Source: Bacteroidota bacterium
GTDB taxonomy: Bacteria; Bacteroidota; Ignavibacteria; UBA10030
Reading direction: 5' to 3'
Assembly (NCBI GenBank): GCA_003519375.1
Contig: DOWV01000211.1
Span: 18,301 to 23,676, forward strand
DNA: 5,376 bases
Part shown: positions 1 through 5,376 of the stretch, piece by piece
Layout: each line of letters opens with the position of its first letter
How positions within the stretch are numbered: position 1 is the stretch's first letter
Notes under the pieces: model-generated
Databases searched by the model: none
The model's input: the letters and a program-made list of their open reading frames with translations, nothing else
What the model was told of the DNA's origin: nothing
Made by a program: the position numbers and the translations under genes

Positions 1-113
1 AAGAGTGAAAGGACCGCCAGATAGCCGGACGCTCCGCCGTGTCCGACCGATGAATAGAGTACGGCGACAAGGAAGACGAGGATCGATATGATGATTAAGG
101 AGCCGGGATCCAT
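1..113 (-). CDS. TauE/SafE-family membrane transporter, N-terminal fragment
   Basis: Reading the minus strand from the ATG at 113-111 gives 37 codons with no stop before the window edge. A short MDPG head is followed by a hydrophobic helix (about residues 6-20) and then the segment YSSVGHGGASGYLAVLSL. The pattern SSVGHGGxSGYLA is characteristic of the first transmembrane region of the TauE/SafE (formerly DUF81) family, multi-helix inner-membrane proteins proposed to export sulfite, sulfoacetate or related organic anions. Members are usually about 250 residues, so only about 15% is visible and the substrate cannot be inferred. No strong Shine-Dalgarno sequence precedes the ATG; the reading frame stays open upstream through codons for Leu-Ala-Leu-Ala but offers no nearby ATG. 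It follows the amidohydrolase in the same direction, but the 156-base spacer with an inverted repeat suggests a separate transcription unit. The family call is fairly safe from the motif; the exact start is less so. Confidence 0.8.
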   Translation of the reverse strand, partial: MDPGSLIIISILVFLVAVLYSSVGHGGASGYLAVLSL

Positions 114-269
114 TGCTAATGCCAGGTAAAAGGATTCGCCACGAAGGCACCAAGGCACAAAGTCGTTCTTTTTGAAACGGCCCAATTCTCTCAGAATAAG
201 GTCTTCGAATTCAGATCGTTTGTGTCTTTGTGCCTTTGAGGCTGGATCAATCTGTTCTTCCGCATCTTC
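114..269. other. Spacer between amidohydrolase and transporter genes
   Basis: This 156-base non-coding stretch separates the amidohydrolase stop from the transporter start. Its main content is an imperfect inverted repeat with arms at 142-161 and 219-238. The roughly 57 bases between the arms are AT-richer than the flanking genes and include an EcoRI-type palindrome near 207-212. I see no tRNA-like fold and no clear promoter hexamer pair for the transporter gene. No compact GC-rich stem followed by a run of T's is present; only a run of four T's (minus-strand sense, 128-131) follows the second arm. Confidence 0.6.
142..238. repeat. Imperfect inverted repeat with arms of 8-base tandem units
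   Basis: The left arm (142-161) matches the reverse complement of the right arm (219-238) at 17 of 20 positions. Each arm is itself a short tandem repeat. The left has AAGGCACC (144-151) then AAGGCACA (152-159). The right has TTTGTGTC (219-226), TTTGTGCC (227-234) and the degenerate TTTGAGGC (235-242). The arms are about 57 bases apart, so a folded transcript would have a long stem with a large loop. From memory, runs of the type AAGGCACAAAG occur in intergenic regions of many unrelated bacterial genomes, which would make this a dispersed intergenic element. It could also act as a weak transcription barrier or 3'-end stabiliser for the operon, but no T-tract supports a standard intrinsic terminator. 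Confidence 0.7.
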
Positions 270-1997
270 CTAAAGTCCTCTTTTCTTCCATCCCGGTCCT
301 CGCACCACCATGCCCGGTTTCGCACCGGTATGTTCTCCGTTTTTGAGGACCTGCGTGCCATTCACGAAAACATGCACAACGCCCGTGGAATACTGGTGCG
401 GATTATCAAACGTGGCGTGGTCGGCGACTGTCGCCGGATCAAACACCACAACATCGGCGAATGCGCCCGGTCGAAGCACGCCGCGGTCGCGGATCTTGAG
501 ATTCGACGCGGGAAGCGAGGTCAGCCTTCGGATCGCTTCTTCGAGCGGAATGATCTTCTCTTCGCGGACGTATTTTCCAAGAAGCCGTGCGAAATTGCCG
601 TAAGCCCGAGGATGAGGATTGGATTTCAGAAAGGGACCTTCCGGAGCAAATGATCCTTCATCCGACCCAAAGGCAACCCAGGGAAGTGCAATCTGTTTTT
701 TCACATTCTCTTCCGTCATGAGGAAGTAGATCGTTCCCACCCGGCTGTCGTCGTCAATGACAAGGTCCATAGCCGTTTCCTCGGGAGATTTCCCCCGCAT
801 CGCCGCGACTTCCGCAAGAGTTTTGCCTGTCAAATACTTCAGACTGTCCTGACGAAATCCGATGAGCAGCACCTTGCCGGGCGAACCCGCGGCAAGCATC
901 AGGTTTTCCCAGGCCTTCGTCGGCGTACGCATTTCCTGCATGACCTTTCGCCTGATAGACGGATCCTTGAGTCGTTTGACCCATTCGATCAATCCCCCCT
1001 CCTGCACCCAGGGAGGCATCGCTGCATCAAGTCCGGTCGCTCCGGCAGTGTAAGTGTACATATCCGCCGTGATCTGCATTCCGGCAGATCGGGCTGCTTC
1101 GATCTTTGTCACCAATGCATCGAATTTTCCCCAATTCACTTTCCCGCTCTGCTTCAGATGATATATTTCAGTCGGAATGTTCGCCTCCCTGGCAATCTGC
1201 AGCAATTCATCCACGGCTTCGAGCAGTCCGTTTCCTTCGCTGCGCAGGTGAGAGATGTAGATGCCACCGTATGACGACGCGACTTTGCAGATTTCTATGA
1301 GCTCTGCGGTCTTCGCATAGAAACCGGGAGCGTAGATCAACGCGGAACCGACTCCCAAAGCACCGCCTTCCATCGCTTCGCGGACCAATGCCCTCATCTG
1401 CTCAAGCTCTTTTTCATTCGGCGCCCTGTTTTCATATCCAAGCACGTGTTCGCGAACCGTTGCAGCGCCGACAAACGATGCAACGTTGGTCGATACACCT
1501 CGTTGAACAAGAAATTCCAGATAGCCTGCAAGCGTTGTCCATTCAATCGGGTATTTTATGTCTGTCTGACGCTCAAGCATCTCCTTTTTCATGCCCGGAT
1601 TCACAGGGCCCATCGATTCTCCTTCTCCAAGGATTTCAAGCGTCACCCCCTGCCGGATATCGCTTTCCGACCGCCCGTCGTGAATGAGGGATTCATTCGC
1701 CCAACTGAGCATGTTGATGAACCCCGGAGATACGGCAAGTCCCTTCGCATCTAGCTCGACGCTGCCACGCAGATTCTCCGCATTGCCGATGAGCGCGATT
1801 GTGTCGTTCTTGATCACGACATCTCCTATGAACGGAGGGCCCCCGGATCCGTCATAAATGGTCCCGCCCCGGATCACCAGATCGTACTCAGGGGCACGTG
1901 AGCAAGTGAGACAGACCAAGGCCGCCGCGAGGAGAAGAAAAAGCATTCCTCTCCGATACAGAGCCTTGGCAATTGTAGTTGGAGGATGAGTTCGCAC
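270..1997 (-). CDS. Exported D-aminoacylase-like amidohydrolase with altered metal site
   Basis: The 575-residue product belongs to the amidohydrolase superfamily, closest to the N-acyl-D-amino-acid deacylase (D-aminoacylase) group, which hydrolyses N-acyl amino acids with a metal-activated water. The N-terminus has Arg15-Arg16 and a hydrophobic stretch (18-32) ending in Cys29 and Cys32, so it is an export signal, perhaps a lipoprotein signal with a non-standard lipobox. The beta-sandwich entry motif YDLVIRGGTIYDGSG starts at 38. The barrel follows, with SHLRSEG (His250), EIYHLKQSG (His280) and FGSDEG (Asp446). The C-terminal composite domain has RDRGVLRPGAFADVVVFDP (503-521) and a final VNG element. 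The first metal motif is missing: PGFIDxHTH is PGFINMLSW here (Leu97, Trp99), and the usual GNCG is GEGE (124-127). The GTG start at 1997 has AAGGTG five bases upstream and overlaps the preceding TAG by one base, implying translational coupling. An ATG at 1946 (residue 18), preceded by GGAGAGGA, is a possible alternative. The family call is firm; substrate and activity are not established. Confidence 0.88.
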   Translation of the reverse strand: MRTHPPTTIAKALYRRGMLFLLLAAALVCLTCSRAPEYDLVIRGGTIYDGSGGPPFIGDVVIKNDTIALIGNAENLRGSVELDAKGLAVSPGFINMLSWANESLIHDGRSESDIRQGVTLEILGEGESMGPVNPGMKKEMLERQTDIKYPIEWTTLAGYLEFLVQRGVSTNVASFVGAATVREHVLGYENRAPNEKELEQMRALVREAMEGGALGVGSALIYAPGFYAKTAELIEICKVASSYGGIYISHLRSEGNGLLEAVDELLQIAREANIPTEIYHLKQSGKVNWGKFDALVTKIEAARSAGMQITADMYTYTAGATGLDAAMPPWVQEGGLIEWVKRLKDPSIRRKVMQEMRTPTKAWENLMLAAGSPGKVLLIGFRQDSLKYLTGKTLAEVAAMRGKSPEETAMDLVIDDDSRVGTIYFLMTEENVKKQIALPWVAFGSDEGSFAPEGPFLKSNPHPRAYGNFARLLGKYVREEKIIPLEEAIRRLTSLPASNLKIRDRGVLRPGAFADVVVFDPATVADHATFDNPHQYSTGVVHVFVNGTQVLKNGEHTGAKPGMVVRGPGWKKRGL

Positions 1998-3502
1998 TAT
2001 TTCACCTTTTTGAATTCGGTGAACCCTTGCCAGCGCATTTCTATGACTTTTCCATCGGCGCCGAGCGTGAATGAGATAAGGTCCTTGCCAAAAGTTCGGT
2101 CATCCCACACCACCTGGAACGTATCGTAGTGCCAATGCGTCATAGGTCCGACATAGAGGGGGAAATAACGCAGCGTAAGTTGTCCACCCTCGAGCTGCAC
2201 GTTGGCTTCCCCGTACATCTCGTGCTCGTACTTCCCGGTATACGATTCAAGCGGCAGAGAGGGCTTCGTCTCACGCGCCCGCTCGTCGATCTGCTTCTTT
2301 TCCTCGGCGCGGTTCTTCGCCTCTTGTTCCTTGGCGATCTTCAGCAATTCCGAGCTCCAGTCCCTTACGGGTCCGCCAAGATAGTGATCGATGATACGGT
2401 ACGCGATCGACGCGTGCAGGTTCGTGTTCGAAGAATTCATCAGGATGACAAATCCAAACTTTTCCTCGGGAATGAGCACAACTCTTGCCCTCATGCCATC
2501 GAGGGCTCCATCGTGCTGGATCAGCTTGCGACCCAGGTAGTCGCGAAGCGTCCAGCCAAAGCCATAGGCCGCGAAGTGGTTTGAGGGACGCAACACCTGA
2601 TCGAGAGAATCGAGTCGAATAATCGTCTGAGGAGTTTGAATTTCTTTGACGACATCGGCACTAAGTATTTTCTTACCCCGGTACATCCCGCCGCCCAGGT
2701 TCATGCGGATCCACTGGGCCATGTCTTCGACACACGAATTGACAGCCCCGGCCGATCCGACGTTGTCGAAGTTCGGCCATCGGACGGGCTGCATCACCGT
2801 GTCGATTCTGTCGTGCGGCGTTGCCACGTCGTCGAGGCCCGACAGTGACTTCACGCTGGTACTCGTCTTCGTCATGCCGAGAGGTTTGAACAGCCTGTCT
2901 GCGATGAAATCATCCCACGATTTGGAGGTCACCGAAGGAATCATCTCTCCCGCCGCGAGAAACATGATATTCTGATAGCCGTACCGGCTCCGGAAACTCC
3001 AGGCCGGCTTCAGGAATCGCACTCTCCTGAGGACCTCTTCGCGAGTGTACGATGAGAGGTACCAGAGATTGTCTCCCCGTGACAACCCGCTGCGATGACA
3101 AAGGAGATCCCGCACCGTGAGTTCCCGCGTGACATAAGGGTCTGACAATTGGAACCATGGAAGGTATTTCGTCACCGGATCGTCCCACTTCAACTTTCCT
3201 TCGTCGACGAGCATCCCGAGGCACGCGGCCGTCATCGCTTTTGTCGTCGATGCAATCGCAAAGATCGTCTTTGCCGTGACAGGCGCTGTTTCACCTTTCT
3301 TCCGGACACCGTAGCCCCTGGCGAAGATCACGGAGTCGTTGCGCACGACCGCCAGTGCCAGACCGGGCGTTTCCCAGTCACGCATCGACTTCAGTATGTA
3401 GTCATTCAGGCCCTTGAACAGTTCAGCCTGTCCATAGGCTGAACCGGCGATGCACAGCACAGAGAGAACCAGGTACGAGACGACGCGAAATCGGAATAGC
3501 AT
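1997..3502 (-). CDS. Secreted serine hydrolase, beta-lactamase class C family, DUF3471-like C-terminus
   Basis: The product from the ATG at 3502 has 501 residues. It opens with a signal peptide (about 1-24, RFRVVSYLVLSVLCIAGSAYG, likely cut before Gln-Ala). The serine beta-lactamase/PBP-like fold follows. All three catalytic motifs are visible: STTK at 85-88 (nucleophile Ser85, base Lys88), YQN at 176-178, and HDG at 330-332 in place of the KTG box. HxG is usual for the class C-like esterase, D-aminopeptidase and carboxypeptidase relatives. A charged linker (about 392-413, rich in Lys, Glu and Arg) leads to a C-terminal beta domain of DUF3471 type (about 417-499, beginning LESYTGKYEHEMYGE). 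Family members act on D-amino-acid peptides, peptidoglycan stems, esters or beta-lactams; the motifs do not separate these. The open frame extends 38 codons further upstream, but GGAGG five bases before the ATG at 3502 and the signal peptide decide this start. It lies 37 bases after the membrane-protein gene and is coupled to the amidohydrolase gene. Family call strong; substrate unknown. Confidence 0.9.
   Translation of the reverse strand: MLFRFRVVSYLVLSVLCIAGSAYGQAELFKGLNDYILKSMRDWETPGLALAVVRNDSVIFARGYGVRKKGETAPVTAKTIFAIASTTKAMTAACLGMLVDEGKLKWDDPVTKYLPWFQLSDPYVTRELTVRDLLCHRSGLSRGDNLWYLSSYTREEVLRRVRFLKPAWSFRSRYGYQNIMFLAAGEMIPSVTSKSWDDFIADRLFKPLGMTKTSTSVKSLSGLDDVATPHDRIDTVMQPVRWPNFDNVGSAGAVNSCVEDMAQWIRMNLGGGMYRGKKILSADVVKEIQTPQTIIRLDSLDQVLRPSNHFAAYGFGWTLRDYLGRKLIQHDGALDGMRARVVLIPEEKFGFVILMNSSNTNLHASIAYRIIDHYLGGPVRDWSSELLKIAKEQEAKNRAEEKKQIDERARETKPSLPLESYTGKYEHEMYGEANVQLEGGQLTLRYFPLYVGPMTHWHYDTFQVVWDDRTFGKDLISFTLGADGKVIEMRWQGFTEFKKVK
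2003..2008 (-). promoter_or_regulatory. Ribosome binding site for the amidohydrolase GTG start
   Basis: On the minus strand AAGGTG lies five bases before the GTG at 1997-1995. It sits inside the last codons of the serine hydrolase gene, whose TAG stop shares a base with this GTG. The site supports GTG as the start over the internal ATG at 1946 and fits coupled translation of the two genes. Confidence 0.6.
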
Positions 3503-3507
3503 GTACA

Positions 3508-3512
3508 CCTCC
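3508..3512 (-). promoter_or_regulatory. Ribosome binding site deciding the serine hydrolase start
   Basis: GGAGG on the minus strand ends five bases before the ATG at 3502-3500. It overlaps an in-frame upstream ATG (3514-3512), so that codon and the longer frame to 3616 are unlikely starts. The ATG at 3502 also places a signal peptide at the N-terminus of the product. Confidence 0.75.
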
Positions 3513-3540
3513 ATTGGGATCGGGGACAAGGAAACGGCGT

Positions 3541-4164
3541 CTACGGCACGCTTATGGTCTGCCGTATGACGGGTCTGCGGAGATAAACAATCAAGGCCAC
3601 TGCAGGAATGACCCACAGGAAGAATCCCAGCACGATAGTGAAGAAACCGAGCGGATTGAGATACGTGGAGTGCACGCCTCCCATCGACCGGAGGACCACG
3701 TTGTAGGCTTCCTGCATGCTCGACCAGATTTCGTAGCTCAGGATGGTATCAACCAGTGCGTTCATCAGGCCAATCCAGCATGCAGCCTCGAGCGCGGATC
3801 GTCCCCAGGCACGAAGGCGGACAAACTGCACACCGGCGGCGAGGACGAACGCGAAGTACAGAACACCATACCAGGTCCACCACCGGCTGTACGTATAGAG
3901 ATCGAGCATCGACTTCATCGACTGCGGGATATATTGAGCAAAAACAGGCGAATCGAAGCTCATATTCAGTGCGTCGAGAGCGCTCGTCGTCAGAAGACTG
4001 CTGATGTTGACGAGAATCATCAGCGCTGAGGCAATGATCGTCGACCAGCCGATGATGGGAATCGACGGAATGTGCGGTGCCGGAGTGGGAGTATCCATGA
4101 GTGATGGCGGAACAAGCTGGCGTGGACTCTTCATTGAGCCGGGAGGAAACGCTGCGATGAGCAT
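3541..4164 (-). CDS. Small integral membrane protein of unknown function
   Basis: I do not recognise a named family. The 207-residue product from the ATG at 4164 has a proline-rich head (about residues 7-36), then four likely membrane helices: about 37-61 (IIGWSTIIASALMILVN), 97-117 (WYGVLYFAFVLAAGVQFV), 124-144 (ALEAACWIGLMNALVDTIL) and 172-195 (LGFFTIVLGFFLWVIPAVALIVYL). It ends with a short basic tail. The loop LRAWGRSAL (117-125) between helices 2 and 3 resembles the basic turn seen in many uncharacterised four-helix membrane proteins. No catalytic motif is evident. The start at 4164 is chosen because GGAGGAGG lies upstream, though the 10-base spacing is slightly long. Later ATGs at 4134 and 4098 have no such site; the one at 4098 would give a protein starting MDTPTPAP just before helix 1 and is the main alternative. 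The longer open frame to 4293 would overlap the barrel gene and lacks support. The gene lies 68 bases after the barrel gene and 37 bases before the serine hydrolase gene, so it is probably co-transcribed. Confidence 0.75.
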   Translation of the reverse strand: MLIAAFPPGSMKSPRQLVPPSLMDTPTPAPHIPSIPIIGWSTIIASALMILVNISSLLTTSALDALNMSFDSPVFAQYIPQSMKSMLDLYTYSRWWTWYGVLYFAFVLAAGVQFVRLRAWGRSALEAACWIGLMNALVDTILSYEIWSSMQEAYNVVLRSMGGVHSTYLNPLGFFTIVLGFFLWVIPAVALIVYLRRPVIRQTISVP

Positions 4165-4174
4165 AAGCAGATAT

Positions 4175-4182
4175 CCTCCTCC
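4175..4182 (-). promoter_or_regulatory. Ribosome binding site for the small membrane protein
   Basis: The minus strand reads GGAGGAGG ten bases before the ATG at 4164-4162. It is the only strong purine-rich site near any of the candidate starts and so favours 4164, although the spacing is at the long end of the usual range. Confidence 0.5.
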
Positions 4183-4232
4183 GGCTGGCGTGCAAAGAAC
4201 ATAGCGAACAGCGGCCCGAAATGCAAGACAGG

Positions 4233-5376
4233 TCAGATCAACTGGGCGACTCCGATCGAGAAGTACAGGCCGCGCGGTTGCTTCATCCGCCATGTCAAAT
4301 CAACCCTCAAGAGCGAAAAGATTCGGCTGATGCCGAAACCGGCTTCGGTGTACCAACCGCCGGTCGCGGAGCCGAAGGGGAGAGGAGAAGTGCTCCACGA
4401 TTGAGCAGCGGATCCGTGAACGATCACCTCGATATTGTTCCGGTAGAGATATGGAATGTTGAGGAGAAGAAACGGCGTGCTTCGGAAATTATGCTCAACG
4501 GAAACCGCTGCAAAGCGCTGCCCGGTGAACTCCCTGAGACCGCTGCCGCGCAGAACGCCCAGCGGACCGATTCCATCATACCTCGATTCAAGTCCGAAAA
4601 GTCGCTGGACCGGCAGCGTGCCCCATGAGGTTCCAGCCGCGAATTTCATGCAAAAAACAGGCGGGAAGAGCAATCGGGCCGAATAGGTCGAGACTCTCGC
4701 CTCCCCCCGAACGACGAGCCGCGTAAAATCGAAATCGCTTGCAAGAAGATTCCGATCGGAATGTTCGACCTCGACTTCCACCGAATTCTGGATCATGATT
4801 CCGAGCGGTATCGGCGCATCCCCGTACCGGACTTTGAAGGAGAAGCTTCGCATGATCCCGTCGTCAATAGCAGGATTTGGCCGGAAGATCTGACGCCGTT
4901 CGAAGATGCTGAAATCCGTGTTCTTGACCGCGCTCGACTGTTTTTCATTCGCGAACTGAACCTGTAACAGCCAGAGGCGCTGAGGATTCCACTCGGCATA
5001 TGCCCGCCATCCATCCGTGTAGAAGTAATCACGATAGTCTCTTTTGTTCAGCAAAGCCCCGAACATGATCGCGAACGAAGGGTAATAGCCCTCGTCGGGT
5101 ATGTTGGTGATATCACGATAGGCCTCAAGTCCGACTTTAAGACGTCGTGCGGAATCGACAGAAACAGCGGCTCCAACTGAGAATTTCGGTTTCCGGTCGC
5201 CGAATCCGAAGCCTGCTGAGCCCGAGAGTGTCAGCCGCCAGAGAACGCTGTCCTGAGTCGCTTTCAGACCGACGAACGGCCCTTCTACCCTGTTGTACCG
5301 GAGATCGAGGTATTTCAGGTAACCCACCAACGGAGATGAGAGCGAGGAGAGCGGGCCTTCCGGCTTGAACTGCTTG
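4233..5376 (-). CDS. Outer-membrane beta-barrel protein, DUF5686-like, C-terminal part
   Basis: The frame is open from the right edge to the TGA at 4235-4233, giving 380 visible residues; the 5' end is outside the window. The TTG at 5330 is not a plausible start because the frame continues upstream with coding-like sequence (KQFKPEGPLSSLSSPL). The sequence alternates hydrophobic and polar residues with many aromatics, as in an outer-membrane barrel. DUF5686-like elements include LDLRYNRVEGPFVGL near the start of the visible part, the strand pair FAAVSVEHNFRSTPFLLLNIPYL about 100 residues from the end, and the closing FGISRIFSLLRVDLTWRM. The LGVLRGSG segment recalls the RG motif of the Omp85/BamA superfamily. 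Full-length DUF5686 proteins usually carry an N-terminal carboxypeptidase-regulatory-like domain and exceed 700 residues, so probably half or less is seen. The role of the family is unknown; an outer-membrane location is expected. It may be the first visible gene of the operon. A generic Omp85-type barrel is the alternative reading. Confidence 0.72.
   Translation of the reverse strand, partial: KQFKPEGPLSSLSSPLVGYLKYLDLRYNRVEGPFVGLKATQDSVLWRLTLSGSAGFGFGDRKPKFSVGAAVSVDSARRLKVGLEAYRDITNIPDEGYYPSFAIMFGALLNKRDYRDYFYTDGWRAYAEWNPQRLWLLQVQFANEKQSSAVKNTDFSIFERRQIFRPNPAIDDGIMRSFSFKVRYGDAPIPLGIMIQNSVEVEVEHSDRNLLASDFDFTRLVVRGEARVSTYSARLLFPPVFCMKFAAGTSWGTLPVQRLFGLESRYDGIGPLGVLRGSGLREFTGQRFAAVSVEHNFRSTPFLLLNIPYLYRNNIEVIVHGSAAQSWSTSPLPFGSATGGWYTEAGFGISRIFSLLRVDLTWRMKQPRGLYFSIGVAQLI

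Noticed and set aside
142..242. The octamer repeats as a CRISPR fragment.
   Set aside because: Units are 8 bases, contiguous without spacers and present in opposite orientations, unlike CRISPR repeats.
2129..2584. A 151-codon open frame on the plus strand.
   Set aside because: It lies wholly inside and antisense to the serine hydrolase gene, has arginine/leucine-rich composition and no recognisable domain.
3503..3616. A 38-codon N-terminal extension of the serine hydrolase frame, overlapping the end of the membrane-protein gene.
   Set aside because: The signal peptide would be buried, and an excellent GGAGG site lies five bases before the ATG at 3502.
3514..4029. A 171-codon open frame on the plus strand.
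   Set aside because: It is antisense to the membrane-protein gene; its His-, Glu- and Arg-rich content is the expected complement of a hydrophobic coding strand.
4198..4226. A possible promoter on the minus strand before the membrane-protein gene: TTGCAT, 17 bases, TATGTT.
   Set aside because: The -35 matches only 3 of 6 and the -10 only 4 of 6 bases of the sigma-70 consensus, and part of it lies close to the end of the preceding gene; a Bacteroidota-type TAnnTTTG is not present. Chance match is likely.
4165..4293. A 43-codon N-terminal extension of the small membrane protein into the end of the barrel gene.
   Set aside because: It would overlap the barrel gene by 61 bases, lies out of frame with it, and has no supporting homology-like sequence; GGAGGAGG points to 4164.
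4221..4628. A 135-codon open frame on the plus strand.
   Set aside because: It is antisense to the barrel gene and shows no domain or good ribosome binding site.
5328..5330. TTG codon as a start for the barrel gene.
   Set aside because: The frame remains open and protein-like to the window edge, and the product would lack any signal peptide.

Overview
The window looks like chromosomal DNA of mid to high GC (estimated by eye, not computed). The likely source is a bacterium of the Bacteroidota/Ignavibacteria-like (FCB) group. This placement is an inference. It rests mainly on the outer-membrane barrel at the right end, which resembles the DUF5686 family common in Bacteroidota, and on a secreted or lipoprotein-type peptidase pair typical of such genomes. 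No rRNA, tRNA, phage gene, transposase, CRISPR array or defence gene was recognised.

All five genes lie on the minus strand, so transcription runs from right to left. In that order they are: (1) the C-terminal 380 residues of an outer-membrane beta-barrel protein of DUF5686 type (4233-5376, 5' end outside the window); (2) a small four-helix integral membrane protein of unknown function (3541-4164); (3) a secreted serine hydrolase of the beta-lactamase class C/penicillin-binding-protein-like family with a C-terminal DUF3471-like domain (1997-3502); (4) an exported D-aminoacylase-type amidohydrolase (270-1997) whose start overlaps the stop of the serine hydrolase by one base; (5) after a 156-base spacer, the first 37 codons of a TauE/SafE-family membrane transporter (1-113), which runs off the left edge.

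Genes 2, 3 and 4 are spaced like an operon: 37 bases between 2 and 3, and a TAG/GTG overlap between 3 and 4. Gene 1 ends 68 bases before gene 2, so it may belong too. The serine hydrolase and the amidohydrolase both carry export signals and belong to superfamilies that include D-amino-acid-specific enzymes. A plausible inference is a cell-envelope or periplasmic pair that processes peptides or N-acyl amino acids.

Two points deserve a second look. The amidohydrolase lacks the N-terminal HxH pair and the zinc-bridging cysteine of classical D-aminoacylases but keeps the two later histidines and the aspartate. The spacer before the transporter gene holds an imperfect inverted repeat built from tandem 8-base units. 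Apart from these the region looks ordinary, and I do not see a convincing undescribed multi-gene system.
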